Shown: positions 27,317-36,387, numbered from the stretch's first letter. The stretch: 64,000 nucleotides of DNA from Ramlibacter lithotrophicus (GCF_012184415.1 NZ_VTOX01000002.1:248001-312000), one strand, 5' to 3'. The notes: generated by a model not told the origin, from the sequence alone. Program-made: numbers and translations.

Positions 27317-28981
27317 TCAGGGTGCCGCGAGCGGCAGCGGCCGGCCTTCCGCCGCCGCCGGTGGCGGCACGCCCAGCCAGCGCGCGATGGTCGGCGCGAT
27401 GTCGGCCACTTCGACCCGCGCCTCCACCTTGCCCGGCTTCACCCACTTCGGCCCGTAGACGAGGATGGGCACGTGCGTGTCGTACTCGTGCGGCGAGCCA
27501 TGGGTGGTCGAGTAGCCGCTCGACGATGCGTTCATCCAGTACGGCTTGAGCGCGTAATGCACGTCGCCGGATACGTCCTGGTGCCAGGACCGGCGCATCT
27601 GTCCGAAGTACGGCGCGCCAGCCTTGCTGCCGCTCTCGAGCTCGCGGCGGGTATAAGCGGCGGCGACCGCGGGGTCGGCCAGCAACGAGGCGCGGGCGGC
27701 TTCGGCGACGACGTTCAGGTCCAGCCCCTTCTGCGCGACCACCTTGCGATCGACGACCAGTGCCGTGGACGCCGAGATGAACGGCACCAGCTTCGGCTCG
27801 CCGAACTGGCGCTGCAGGTCGGCGTTGATGCGGGTCAGCAGCTGCGCCGGGGTGAGCCGGCCGGCCTGCCGCCCTTGCGACTGGCTGTATTCCGGCGCCG
27901 GCATGAATCCGTGGTCGGCCGTGAGCACCGCGACGTAGTTGTCGCGGCCGACGGTGGCGTCGAGGTCACGGAAGAAGGCCTCGAACAGCCGATCGAGCTG
28001 CAGCACGTGGTCGTGCGACAGGCGCGACTCCGCGCTCCAGTAATGGTTGACGTAGTCGTGGCCGGACAGGCTCACGGACAGGATGTCGGGCGCGTCGTCG
28101 CGGCCCAGGCCTTCGCCGGCGATGGCGGCACGCGCGAAGTCGAGCGCGAGCGCGTCGGCGAAGGGGCTGGGCAGCAGCCCGCTGTAGTAGGACAGGCCGG
28201 GCGCGTCGTCGTTCGGCGCCCCCATCATCATCGGCAGCTTGCCCACGCGCTTGCCGAACCACGGCTGCGCATCGGGCAGCGACCGTGCGTAGGCGGCCTC
28301 CGGCAACAGCGGCTTCCATTCGGTCTTGAAGTAGCGGTCGGCCGGCTTGCCGGCATTGAAGGTGGTGACCCAGGCCGGATGCTCCTTCATGTAGTAGGTG
28401 CTCGAGGCGAACTGCCCGGTCTGGCTCATGTACATGTAGGCGGTGCCGGTCCTGCCGGCCGGCAGGATCGCGCCGCGGTCCTTGCCCGAGATGGCGATCA
28501 CCTTCGATCGGGGATCCACGCGGCGCAGCACGTCGCCGACGGTCTCGACCTTCAGGTTGCGCGGACTGGTGCCGTCGAGCGGTCGCGTCTGGTGCCCGAT
28601 GTAGGTGTGCTGCGTGTCGCCGGTGTTGTAGACGGCGGCGCCGGTGTTCACGTCGCGCCATTCGTTGTTGATGATGCCGGTGCGATGCGGGTAGGCGCCC
28701 GTCAGCATGGTGGCGTGGCCGGGCGCCGTCGCCGTCACGGAGTGCCCGTAGTGCGCGTTGGCGAACCAGGCCCCGCGGTCGAGGAAGCGGGCCAGCCCGT
28801 CGGGCGCGAGCTGGTCGCGGTACGCCAGCACCTGGCGCTGCGGGAAGCCGTCGACGGCCATGAACACCACGAGCTTCGGCCTGGCCTGCGCCGTCGGCGC
28901 GGACGGCATCACGGAGCAGCCGGCCGCGGCGACCGACAGCAGGACGGCGCCTGCGACTCGAAGCAGTTGTGGTTTCTTCAT
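27317..28981 (-). CDS. PafA-type alkaline phosphatase family lipoprotein
   Basis: 554 residues. MKKPQLLRVAGAVLLSVAAA precedes the lipobox cysteine (AAGCS), so it is a lipoprotein. The alkaline phosphatase/NPP superfamily core is complete: VVFMAVDGFPQ supplies a metal-binding Asp, TATAPGHATMLTG contains the probable Thr nucleophile, followed by YPHRTGIINNEW; SLSGHDYVNH, LTADHGFMPAP and THGSPHEYDTHVPILVYG give the remaining metal ligands. This is the arrangement of PafA, a phosphate-irrepressible phosphomonoesterase, rather than PhoA. It would release phosphate from organic esters at the cell surface. No pho box was recognised. Confidence 0.9.
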   Translation of the reverse strand: MKKPQLLRVAGAVLLSVAAAGCSVMPSAPTAQARPKLVVFMAVDGFPQRQVLAYRDQLAPDGLARFLDRGAWFANAHYGHSVTATAPGHATMLTGAYPHRTGIINNEWRDVNTGAAVYNTGDTQHTYIGHQTRPLDGTSPRNLKVETVGDVLRRVDPRSKVIAISGKDRGAILPAGRTGTAYMYMSQTGQFASSTYYMKEHPAWVTTFNAGKPADRYFKTEWKPLLPEAAYARSLPDAQPWFGKRVGKLPMMMGAPNDDAPGLSYYSGLLPSPFADALALDFARAAIAGEGLGRDDAPDILSVSLSGHDYVNHYWSAESRLSHDHVLQLDRLFEAFFRDLDATVGRDNYVAVLTADHGFMPAPEYSQSQGRQAGRLTPAQLLTRINADLQRQFGEPKLVPFISASTALVVDRKVVAQKGLDLNVVAEAARASLLADPAVAAAYTRRELESGSKAGAPYFGQMRRSWHQDVSGDVHYALKPYWMNASSSGYSTTHGSPHEYDTHVPILVYGPKWVKPGKVEARVEVADIAPTIARWLGVPPPAAAEGRPLPLAAP

Positions 28982-29016
28982 GGCGGCGAGGGTAAGTCCC
29001 GCCGCCGCGGCTGGCA

Positions 29017-29682
29017 TCAGGGTTTGACCCGTCGGCGGCCCGCGCGGCAGGAGCCGCTCGCGATGAACATGGCGCCGCCGAGGACCTCCCGCACGGCCAC
29101 CTCGTCCAGCCGGGCGGCCAGCTTGTCCCAGGGCCGGGCCAGTCCCTCCAGGGAGGTGGCCGAGTACAGCGCGGCCAGCAGCACGAACGCGTTGGCGGGC
29201 CACAGCCACGGCGGCGCCCAGTGCAACCCCGTGGCCACGACCTGCGCCCCCGGCTTCAGGTGGCGCAGCACGTTGACCAGGGCCGCGTCGTCGCGCAGCA
29301 CGTCGTGGACCAGGTGGAACAGCGCTGCGTCGGCGCCGCCTGCCAGGCGCGCGGCGGCGGCGGGCGCGCACACCAGCTGCACCTGCCCCCACCCGTGTTC
29401 GCGCACGCGCTGGCGGGCGCGCGCCAGCATGGCCGGCGACTGGTCGATGCCGACGATGTGGCCGCCCGCGCCGATGCGGCCGTGCAGCAGGGGAAAGCTC
29501 AGGCCGGTGCCGCAGCCGACGTCCAGCACGGTGGCGCCGCGCTGCAGGTGGAGCGCGGCCACCGCCTGCAGCCGCACCGGCTCGAACGGGGCGAGCTCGA
29601 AGTCGTAGCAAGCGGCGCGGCGCCGGTACTGGGCCAGCGCCGCCGCCGGATCCGGCCGGCGCCGCGTGACGGGCGTGGCCAT
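29017..29682 (-). CDS. Class I SAM-dependent methyltransferase
   Basis: 221 residues. The SAM-binding motif I is VLDVGCGTGLSFPLL (about residue 50), followed by IVGIDQSPAMLARARQRV (motif post I) and a hydrophobic segment FHLVHDVLRDDAALVNVLRH. This is the Methyltransf_11/25 group close to UbiE-like enzymes. The C-terminal 60 residues contain a hydrophobic Trp-rich stretch (HWAPPWLWPANAFVL), perhaps for a membrane-bound or lipid substrate. Upstream of the phosphatase gene with 35 bp between, possibly one transcript. Substrate unknown. Confidence 0.87.
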   Translation of the reverse strand: MATPVTRRRPDPAAALAQYRRRAACYDFELAPFEPVRLQAVAALHLQRGATVLDVGCGTGLSFPLLHGRIGAGGHIVGIDQSPAMLARARQRVREHGWGQVQLVCAPAAAARLAGGADAALFHLVHDVLRDDAALVNVLRHLKPGAQVVATGLHWAPPWLWPANAFVLLAALYSATSLEGLARPWDKLAARLDEVAVREVLGGAMFIASGSCRAGRRRVKP

Positions 29683-29695
29683 GGCATGGGGCGGG

Positions 29696-30133
29696 TCAGT
29701 GCGTGATGACGCACAGCACGCTGCACGGCGCGTGCTCGATCAGCGCCCCGGAAATCGAGCCGCGCCACCAGCGGGCGGCCCAGCTGTCCAGGTGCTTGTG
29801 GCCGACGACGATCAGGTTCGCCTCGATCTTGCGGGCGTACTTGGTGATCTCGTCCACGGCCTCGCCGACCAGCACCTCGCCCTTGGCCGCATACCCGGCC
29901 TGGCTCAACCGGCGCAGGCCATCGTCGAGCACGGCGCGGTGCTTCTTCTTCTCGCGCTCCTCGAGCTCCATGTCGTACACGCCGCCCTCGAGCCCGACGA
30001 AACTCATCGCCGACGGCATGACCGCGATCAGGAACAGCTCCGACTGGCTCCACTGCGCAATGTCCTGGCAATCGAGGAGGGCCCTCTGCCCCGCGTCGGA
30101 ACCGTCGTAGGCGAGCAGGATTCGCTTGTACAT
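29696..30133 (-). CDS. Universal stress protein (UspA family)
   Basis: 145 residues from MYKRILLAYDGSDAGQRALL, which is the classic Usp opening; longer frames upstream lack a ribosome site. The C-terminal nucleotide-binding signature is NLIVVGHKHLDSWAARWWRG: the first Gly and the late RGS are kept but the middle differs from the common GxxGxxGxxR form, so ATP binding may be modified. It is a small cytoplasmic protein that usually dimerises. The methyltransferase gene follows after 13 bp. Confidence 0.9.
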   Translation of the reverse strand: MYKRILLAYDGSDAGQRALLDCQDIAQWSQSELFLIAVMPSAMSFVGLEGGVYDMELEEREKKKHRAVLDDGLRRLSQAGYAAKGEVLVGEAVDEITKYARKIEANLIVVGHKHLDSWAARWWRGSISGALIEHAPCSVLCVITH

Positions 30134-30221
30134 AAAAAGGTACTCCGTTGCGTGTTCGACCGAGCATAGACGCTGCCGCGGATCGCCACAACCGCGGGAT
30201 TCCCCCCAAGGGAAATACCGG

Positions 30222-30830
30222 TCAGAAGGGGCCGAACAGGGCCTGCAGCACCGCCGGGTCGCCGAACAGGCCATGCACGGCGAGCCCGAGGACGTTGCCC
30301 TGGTCGTTCTGCCACCCGATGCCGTCCGGCAGGACGACCCGGCCCGCCCCCATGCCGGCGTGCTGCACCGTGCGCCCCTGGCGCACCTCCGCCGCCCGCA
30401 GCTCGAGCGCCGAGAGCGGCGCCCAATGCCCGATCACCTCCCCGAACCGCAGGCGCGCGGGCACGAGGGCGCTGGCGCGGTCGAGCACGGACACGAGCGG
30501 CAGCAGGCCCAGCCCCGGGGCGTTGCCGGCGATGTCGCCGGTGTCGATCAGCGCCTCGCCGATCATCTGCATGCCACCGCCGAGGCCCAGCACCGGCCGG
30601 CGCGCCTGCGCGTGCAGCGCGATGGCGCTGTCGAGCCCCTGCGCCCGCAACCAGGCCAGGTCCGCGGCGGTGCTCGCCGTGCCGGGCAGCACGATGCACT
30701 CGGCGTCCTCGGCCTGCGCGCGGCTGGCGGCCCGCACCAGCCGCACGCCCGGCACCTGCTCGAGCGGCCGGAACTCGTCGAGGTCGGCCGCACCGGGATA
30801 CGCGATGACGCACACGTTGAACACGTTCAT
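30222..30830 (-). CDS. CobQ/CobB-like glutamine amidotransferase domain, catalytic Cys absent
   Basis: 202 residues, start overlapping the btuD stop by ATGA. The sequence matches the C-terminal GATase_3 domain of cobyric acid synthase: ECIVLPGTASTAADLAWLRA and, at residues 79-89, PVLGLGGGMQM, which corresponds to the family GICGGYQM. The Cys nucleophile is replaced by Gly84, while His186 in AVHGLFGDP is present. The N-terminal ATP-binding half of CobQ is missing entirely. So it probably cannot hydrolyse glutamine; a binding or regulatory role in cobalamin salvage is inferred from its place as last gene of the riboswitch-led operon. Confidence 0.8.
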   Translation of the reverse strand: MNVFNVCVIAYPGAADLDEFRPLEQVPGVRLVRAASRAQAEDAECIVLPGTASTAADLAWLRAQGLDSAIALHAQARRPVLGLGGGMQMIGEALIDTGDIAGNAPGLGLLPLVSVLDRASALVPARLRFGEVIGHWAPLSALELRAAEVRQGRTVQHAGMGAGRVVLPDGIGWQNDQGNVLGLAVHGLFGDPAVLQALFGPF

Positions 30831-31657
30831 GACCGAAGCACCTCCTGCATCACGGCCTGCCCCCAGTCGGCGACGCCGTCGAGCGCGATGAACTCGTTGG
30901 GCAGCGCCACCCACTGGCCGGCGATCGCGTGGACCGAGATGCGGCCCTGGAACACCTGCTCCAGCGCACGGTGCGTGGCCGGCTCCGAGCACGCGCCTTG
31001 GTGCACGACCTGGCCGCCGTCCATGACCAGCATGTCGTCGGCGTGCAAGGCCATCGTGATCTCGTGCAGCACCGTCACCGCGGTGCCGCCGCGCTGCACG
31101 TGGCTGCGCACGATGCGCAGCCAGTCGGCCTGGTGCGGCGGATCGAGGTTGGCCAGCGGCTCGTCCATCAGCAGCAGGGGCGCCCGCACCGCGAGCGCCC
31201 GTGCCAGCAGCACGCGCTGGCGTTCGCCGCCGGACAGGCTGCCCAGCGCGCGCTCGCGCCAGTGCCAGCACTGCGTCTCGCGCATCGCCTCTTCCACCGC
31301 CGTGCGGTCGGCGGCGCTCGCAGCGCCCAGCCACGACTGGTGCGGCAGCCGCCCGAGCATCACCACGTCCCAGGCCAGCAGGTCGTGCGCCGCGCCTTCG
31401 TTCTGGCCCAGCCACGCCAGCAGGCGTGCCCGTTCGCGGCCGCTCCAGGCGCCGGCCTCGCGTCCCATGAGCCGGACCTCGCCGCGGTACGGCAACAGGC
31501 GCGCCAGCGCCTTCAGCAAGGTGGTCTTGCCGGCGCCGTTGGGGCCGACGACCGCCGTCCAGCGTCCGGCCGGCAGCGCCAGCCGCACGCCGTGCAGCAC
31601 CTCGGTGCCGCCGCGCGCGACCTGCAGCCGTTCGGCGGCAATGGCCATGGTGATCAT
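30827..31657 (-). CDS. btuD: Cobalamin/iron-type ABC transporter ATPase (BtuD-like)
   Basis: 276 residues. Walker A is VVGPNGAGKTT (38-46), the signature is LGSLSGGERQRVLLARALAV, Walker B is LLLMDEPLANLD, and the H-loop is TVLHEITMAL. This is the FecE/BtuD family, and the riboswitch-controlled operon with btuB, btuC and btuF-type genes assigns it to vitamin B12. The start ATG lies 10 bases after the permease stop, and the stop overlaps the CobQ-like gene. A C-terminal 30-residue extension, which includes FIALDGVADWGQAVMQ, goes beyond the usual length. Confidence 0.92.
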   Translation of the reverse strand: MITMAIAAERLQVARGGTEVLHGVRLALPAGRWTAVVGPNGAGKTTLLKALARLLPYRGEVRLMGREAGAWSGRERARLLAWLGQNEGAAHDLLAWDVVMLGRLPHQSWLGAASAADRTAVEEAMRETQCWHWRERALGSLSGGERQRVLLARALAVRAPLLLMDEPLANLDPPHQADWLRIVRSHVQRGGTAVTVLHEITMALHADDMLVMDGGQVVHQGACSEPATHRALEQVFQGRISVHAIAGQWVALPNEFIALDGVADWGQAVMQEVLRS

Positions 31658-31667
31658 GCGGCTCCCG

Positions 31668-32663
31668 TCATGCCGGCCTCCGGTACATCAACCACAGCAG
31701 GTAACCGCCGCCCAGCACCGCGGTGAGGACCCCCACGGGCAGTTCCTGCGGCGCCATCACGCCGCGCGCCAGCACGTCGGCGGCCAGCAGCAGCGCGCCG
31801 CCGGTGAGCGCGGACAAGGGCAGCAGCCAGCGCGAGGTCGCGCGCGTCGCGGCCCGCACCAGGTGCGGCGCCACCAGGCCGATGAAGGCGATCAGGCCCA
31901 CCTGCGCGACGGCCGCGCCAGTGGCGAGTGCCATCACCCCGACCAGCGCCGTGCGCACCGGCCCCAGCGCCACGCCGAGGCTCGCGGCCGTGTCCTCGCC
32001 GAGCGACAAGGCATCGAGCCCGCGGCTGAACGCGAGCGCCGCCACCAGGCCCGCCACCAGCACGGCGGCGAGCAGCGCCACGCCCGGCCACCCGAGCAGC
32101 GCGGTAGTGCCAAGGAGGAACGACTGCATCGCGCGCATGACCTCGGGCACCCAGAACATCACCAGCGAAGCCAGTGCACCGAACACCATGCCGACGACCA
32201 CGCCCGCCAGCAGCAGGCGCAGCGTGTGTTGCACGCCCTTCGCGAGCGCCAGCGTCACCAGCACGGCCAGCACGGCGCCGGCGAACCCCGCGCCGGCCAG
32301 TCCCAGCCTGGCCACCCAGCCGCCGGCATCCAGCGGCGACGTGCCCGCGAGCGCCAGCAGCAGCGCGACGCCGAGCCCCGCGCCGGTCGCGCTCCCGAGC
32401 AGGTACGGGTCGGCCAGGGGGTTGCGAAAGAGCCCTTGCGCCACGGCGCCGGCCAGTCCCAGCAGCGCGCCGGCCAGCCACGCGCCGAAGGTGCGGGGCA
32501 CGCGGATCTCCCACAGCACCGCCGACGCGGACTCGCCGCCCGCGCGCCACAGCGGCTCCCAGCCGGCGCTGCCCACGGCCGCGCCGGCCACGCACAGCAG
32601 CAGGCTGGCCGCGACCAGCACCAGCGCCACCGGCGCCGGCGACCGCGCACGGGCCGCGCTCAC
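31668..32663 (-). CDS. btuC: Cobalamin ABC transporter permease (BtuC/FecCD family)
   Basis: 331 residues beginning at a GTG that overlaps the stop of the binding-protein gene (GTGA, 32660-32663). Very hydrophobic, about ten membrane segments. FecCD landmarks: VPRTFGAWLAGALLGLAGAV, then FRNPLADPYLLG, and near the C terminus VGLIAFIGLVAPHLVRAATR, which contains the coupling helix that meets the ATPase. It forms a homodimeric channel for cobalamin import with the ATPase encoded next. Confidence 0.93.
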   Translation of the reverse strand: MSAARARSPAPVALVLVAASLLLCVAGAAVGSAGWEPLWRAGGESASAVLWEIRVPRTFGAWLAGALLGLAGAVAQGLFRNPLADPYLLGSATGAGLGVALLLALAGTSPLDAGGWVARLGLAGAGFAGAVLAVLVTLALAKGVQHTLRLLLAGVVVGMVFGALASLVMFWVPEVMRAMQSFLLGTTALLGWPGVALLAAVLVAGLVAALAFSRGLDALSLGEDTAASLGVALGPVRTALVGVMALATGAAVAQVGLIAFIGLVAPHLVRAATRATSRWLLPLSALTGGALLLAADVLARGVMAPQELPVGVLTAVLGGGYLLWLMYRRPA

Positions 32664-33541
32664 GCCTTGCTCCTTGCGGCCGCGTCGCGCAGGCAGCGCG
32701 CCAGGATCTGCGCGGCCTCGACCAGGCGCGGCCCGGGACGCGACACCACGTTCGACTCGGCCGGCGTGAACCGGCAGACCCGCCCCTCGCGCACCGCGCG
32801 GATGCGGTTCCAGCCGGGGCGCTCGGCCAGCGGCCCGTCGCTCTCGGCGGCCAGCATGATCACCTGCGGATCGGCCCGCACCACGAATTCCGGATTGAGC
32901 TTGGGCACGCTGCCCAGGCGGGCCGGCACGATGTTGACGGCGCCCAGGCGCGCGAGCAGCTCGCCGATGTGGGACGCTTCGCCCGCCGCGTAAGGCCCCG
33001 CCGAGACCTCGAAATAGACGGTGGTCCCGCGCGCTTGCGCGGGCAAGGCCCGGGCCGCGTGCGCGAGCCCGGCCTCGATGCGCTGCCACAGCGCTGTCGC
33101 GCCCGGCACTTCGAGCACCCGGCCGATCGCGTGCACGCTGCGCTTCACGTCGGCCACGGTCTTGAGCTCGACGCCGAACACCGGCACGCCCAGCGACTGC
33201 AGCCGGCCGATGGCCGGCGAGGTGGCCGACAACAGCACGAGGTCGGGGGCCAGCGCCACGATGCGCTCGATGTTGGCGTCCGCCACGCCGCCCACGCGCG
33301 GCAGGCGGCGCACGCTGTCCGGCCAGTCCGAGAAACTGTCGACCGCCACCAGCCGGCCGCAGGCGCCCAGCTCGCACACGGTCTCGGCGAGCGAAGGCAG
33401 CATGGTGATCACCCGCTGCGGCGGGGCCGGCAGCGTCACGGCCACGCCGCGATCATCGACCACGGTGGCCGCGTGCGCAGGCCACGCCAGCGCGCACAAA
33501 CACAGCGCGGCGCAGGCGATGCGGCGCGCCGCGTCAACCAT
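32660..33541 (-). CDS. btuF: Periplasmic cobalamin-binding protein (BtuF-like)
   Basis: 293 residues with a signal peptide ending in PAHA (residue about 24). The mature part has the class III binding-protein pattern: VDDRGVAVTLPAPPQRVITM, SLAETVCELGACGRLVAVD, VGGVADANIERIVALAPDLV, the long connecting helix and a second lobe with VREGRVCRF. BtuF-type proteins bring B12 to the permease. It overlaps by 8 bases with a second BtuF-type gene upstream that has no signal peptide. Confidence 0.9.
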   Translation of the reverse strand: MVDAARRIACAALCLCALAWPAHAATVVDDRGVAVTLPAPPQRVITMLPSLAETVCELGACGRLVAVDSFSDWPDSVRRLPRVGGVADANIERIVALAPDLVLLSATSPAIGRLQSLGVPVFGVELKTVADVKRSVHAIGRVLEVPGATALWQRIEAGLAHAARALPAQARGTTVYFEVSAGPYAAGEASHIGELLARLGAVNIVPARLGSVPKLNPEFVVRADPQVIMLAAESDGPLAERPGWNRIRAVREGRVCRFTPAESNVVSRPGPRLVEAAQILARCLRDAAARSKA

Positions 33542-34349
33542 GGCTTTCGCTCCAGCGCAGCACGATGCGGTGCAACTGCTCGACGCCGTCGGTGAGCGCC
33601 GCCGGCCCCGGCTGCAGGATGTCGGCCGACTTGATCTCGAACAGCTGGCCTTCGCGCACCGCTTTCACCCGGTCCCAGCCGGGACGGGCCGCCACCAGTT
33701 CCGGGCGGAACTTCTTGCCGCACCAGGAGCCGATGACGATGTCCGGATCGCGCCGCACGATCTCGGCACCGTCCGCGATGATGCGATCCTTGCCCAGCGG
33801 CTCGCCCGCCAGCTCGGGAAAGCAGTCGTCGCCGCCGGCGATCGTCAGCAGCTGCGAGACCCAGCGGATGGCGCTGATGTGCGGCTCGTCCCATTCCTCG
33901 AAGAACACCTTCGGCCGCCGCGGCAACCGGCGCGCGGCGGCCTCGATCTCCTGCAGCCGGGCGCGAATGAGTTCCAGCAGCACCAGCCCGCGCGCCTCCT
34001 GCCCCACCATCGCCGCCACCTGGTACAGCATCGAGAAGATCTCCTCGATGCTGCGCTGGTTGAACACCGTCACCTGCACGCCGCGCCGGATCAGCTCGGC
34101 GGCGATGTCCGCCTGCAGGTCGGAGAAGCCGAACACGCAGTCGGGCCGCAACTCGAGGATCTTCCCGATCTTGGCCGACGTGAAGGCGCTGACCTTCGGT
34201 TTCTCCTCGCGCGCCCGCCGCGGCCGCACCGTGTAGCCCGAGATGCCGACGATGCGGGCTTCCTCGCCGAGCAGGTAGAGCCACTCGGTCGTCTCCTCGG
34301 TGAGGCAGACGATGCGTTGCGGTCCGCGGGGCAGCGCGAGGTCGGTCAT
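33534..34349 (-). CDS. Cobalamin-binding-protein-like protein without signal peptide
   Basis: 271 residues, MTDLALPRGPQRIVCLTEET, homologous in layout to BtuF: LPRGPQRIV opening, KIGKILELRPDCVFGFSD in lobe one, then a long helix, and PGWDRVKAVREGQLFEIKS in lobe two, close to the RPGWNRIRAVREGRV of its neighbour. There is no hydrophobic leader, and the start is only 4 bases after the btuB stop, leaving no room for a longer form in the operon. It should therefore stay in the cytoplasm, where it could hold imported B12 or act on it. Unlike its neighbour it has a WDEPHISAIRWVSQLLTIAG segment. Confidence 0.85.
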   Translation of the reverse strand: MTDLALPRGPQRIVCLTEETTEWLYLLGEEARIVGISGYTVRPRRAREEKPKVSAFTSAKIGKILELRPDCVFGFSDLQADIAAELIRRGVQVTVFNQRSIEEIFSMLYQVAAMVGQEARGLVLLELIRARLQEIEAAARRLPRRPKVFFEEWDEPHISAIRWVSQLLTIAGGDDCFPELAGEPLGKDRIIADGAEIVRRDPDIVIGSWCGKKFRPELVAARPGWDRVKAVREGQLFEIKSADILQPGPAALTDGVEQLHRIVLRWSESHG

Positions 34350-34353
34350 GGCG

Positions 34354-36303
34354 TCAGAACTTCACCCGCAGGGCCGCCGTGACGGTGCGGCCCGGCTCGG
34401 GGTAGATGGAAGTCGTCGCGCCCGCCGCGCAGCCGAACGCCTGCGTGTAATAGCGGCGGTCGAACAGGTTCGCCACCGCCAGCGACAGCTCCAGCCGCTG
34501 CCACTCGTACGCGTACCGTGCATCGGCCGTCGTGTACGAAGGAATCGTGCACGCGTTGGCGAAGTCCGGATGCTGCGCGCCGACCCAGTTCACCCCGCCG
34601 CTGACCCGGTGCGCGGCCGCGGGCGTCCAGTCGGCGCGCAGCGCCAGGGTCTGGCGCGGCACCAGCGGCACGTCGCGCCCGGAGTACGCGCCGGCGCGAA
34701 ACTTCGCCTCGCGCAGCGCCGCGTTGACGCGCAGGGTGACGGCGGGCGCGACGGCGTGCGTCGCGTCCAGCTCCACGCCCTGGCGGCGGGTCGGATCGAA
34801 GTTGACGTTGGCGCCCAGCATGCCGAACGGTCCCGCCGCGCCGGGGTCGAACCCGATCTCGTCGACGAGCGCGCTGCGCCAGGCCCTCACGTCCGCCTTG
34901 CCGCCGGCGTAGGACCAGCGCGCGCCCAGTTCCAGGTCGCGCGAGGTCTGCGGCGCCAGCGCGCGCCCCGGCGCGGTGAAACTGAATTCGTCGACGTTGC
35001 CGAGGCGGAAGCTGCGGCCGGCGCGGCCATAGACGGTGACGCCGGAGGCAAGCGGCGTGCTGGCGCCCAGTTCCCACGCATTGAGGCGATCGGCCAGGCC
35101 CGTGCCCGCGTTGCTGGCGTCCTTGGCCATGCGTTCGGTGCGCAGGCCGGCGGCCAGGCGGGTGCCGCCGGCCAGCGTCAGGTCGTCCTTGGCATACCAC
35201 GCGTGCGTCGACTGGCGCGCCGTGGAGCCGAATGCGCCCAGCACTTCGCGCGTCCAGCGCGCATGGTCGGTGCCGAACGTCACCATGTTGGTGGCGCCGC
35301 CGATCTTGCCTTCGTGGCGCGCGCGCAGCGAGGCGTTTTCGGCCTCGGTGTCGTAGTCGAAGGCGAACCCGCTGTTGGTGCTGCGCAGTTCCTTGGCGCG
35401 GGTGCCGGCGTCGGCGGCGAATTGCCAGGCGCCCCGGTCCGCCGCCGCATGCACGCTCGCCCGGGAATGGCGGATGCTGGCGCGGTCGCCCGGCGTCGTG
35501 CTCTGTGCGGGATCGGCTGCGTACTGCGCGGCCGTCAGCGCGCCGGGCAGGCCGGAGTCGAGGTCGTCGCGCGCGACGCGCGCGCCCAGCCGAAGCCATT
35601 CGCCGGCCCACTCGCCGGCCGCCGAGACGGCGTCGCGTTCGGAGCGGAAGTTGGCCCGGTGGTTGTCGCTGGTGCGCCGCTGGGCCGCGGCGTCGAGCGC
35701 GAACGCCCCGCTCGCCACGGTGCCGTTCGCACGCACGTCGCGCAGGCCATGGCTGCCCGCGCCGGCGTACAGCGACGCCGCGGGCCGGCGCTCCCGCGCC
35801 GCGCCGGCCTTGGTGGTGATGACGATCACGCCGCCGGTGGCGCCCTCCCCGTACAGCACCGCGCCGCTGCCGCGCAGCACCTCGATGCGCTCCACCGCTT
35901 CGATCGGGATGCCGGCCAGGCGCGTGCCGCCCAGGTCAGGCTCGCTCACGCGGACGCCGTCGACCACCACGACCTGGTTGACGTCGGCCGTGCTGCCGAA
36001 GCCGCGCAGGTCGAGGCCGTATTCGCCGCCGCCGAAGAAGTCCTGGCGGCCGACGATGCCCAGCAGGCGCATCAAGGCCTCGTTCACGGTGGCGGCGCCG
36101 CTGGCTCGGATCTGGTCGGCCGTGAGCACGCTCACGCCGAACGGCAGCGGCGCGGCGAGCTCGGAAAAGCGCGGCACGGTGACGACGATGTCGGGCAGCG
36201 AGACCGGGGTCTGCGCGACGAGGGTGGAAGAAGAGCAGGCGAGCGCGAGCGGGAGCGCCACGCGCCGGATGGACCTGGAGGCAGTCATGAAGGAGTCGGA
36301 CAT
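34354..36303 (-). CDS. btuB: TonB-dependent cobalamin receptor (BtuB)
   Basis: 649 residues from the first ATG; an ATG 15 bases in is also possible and neither has a clear ribosome site. A signal peptide ends near VAQ. The TonB box region is LPDIVVTVPRF. The plug domain carries VVVVDGVRVSEPD and VERIEVLRGSGAVLYGEGATGG in two adjacent strands, and the C-terminal barrel ends in Phe (AALRVKF), the outer-membrane sorting signal. The B12 riboswitch immediately upstream identifies the ligand as a cobamide. First gene of the operon btuB-btuF-like-btuF-btuC-btuD-cobQ-like. Confidence 0.93.
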   Translation of the reverse strand: MSDSFMTASRSIRRVALPLALACSSSTLVAQTPVSLPDIVVTVPRFSELAAPLPFGVSVLTADQIRASGAATVNEALMRLLGIVGRQDFFGGGEYGLDLRGFGSTADVNQVVVVDGVRVSEPDLGGTRLAGIPIEAVERIEVLRGSGAVLYGEGATGGVIVITTKAGAARERRPAASLYAGAGSHGLRDVRANGTVASGAFALDAAAQRRTSDNHRANFRSERDAVSAAGEWAGEWLRLGARVARDDLDSGLPGALTAAQYAADPAQSTTPGDRASIRHSRASVHAAADRGAWQFAADAGTRAKELRSTNSGFAFDYDTEAENASLRARHEGKIGGATNMVTFGTDHARWTREVLGAFGSTARQSTHAWYAKDDLTLAGGTRLAAGLRTERMAKDASNAGTGLADRLNAWELGASTPLASGVTVYGRAGRSFRLGNVDEFSFTAPGRALAPQTSRDLELGARWSYAGGKADVRAWRSALVDEIGFDPGAAGPFGMLGANVNFDPTRRQGVELDATHAVAPAVTLRVNAALREAKFRAGAYSGRDVPLVPRQTLALRADWTPAAAHRVSGGVNWVGAQHPDFANACTIPSYTTADARYAYEWQRLELSLAVANLFDRRYYTQAFGCAAGATTSIYPEPGRTVTAALRVKF

Positions 36304-36349
36304 GTCAAAGACCCGGACCAGCTTCCCCGCCGGTCAAGTGGGCGCCACA

Positions 36350-36377
36350 GCCGCGCTTTCCGGAAGGAAGGCGCGGC
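36350..36377 (-). promoter_or_regulatory. Stable hairpin between riboswitch and btuB, likely expression platform
   Basis: gccgcgctttcc (36350-36361) pairs with ggaaggcgcggc (36366-36377) with one G-U pair over 12 positions and a four-base loop. It lies between the aptamer and the btuB start. No U-run follows on the transcribed strand, so it may act by altering translation or by Rho rather than as a classic intrinsic terminator. Confidence 0.55.
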
Positions 36378-36387
36378 CACCATGTTG

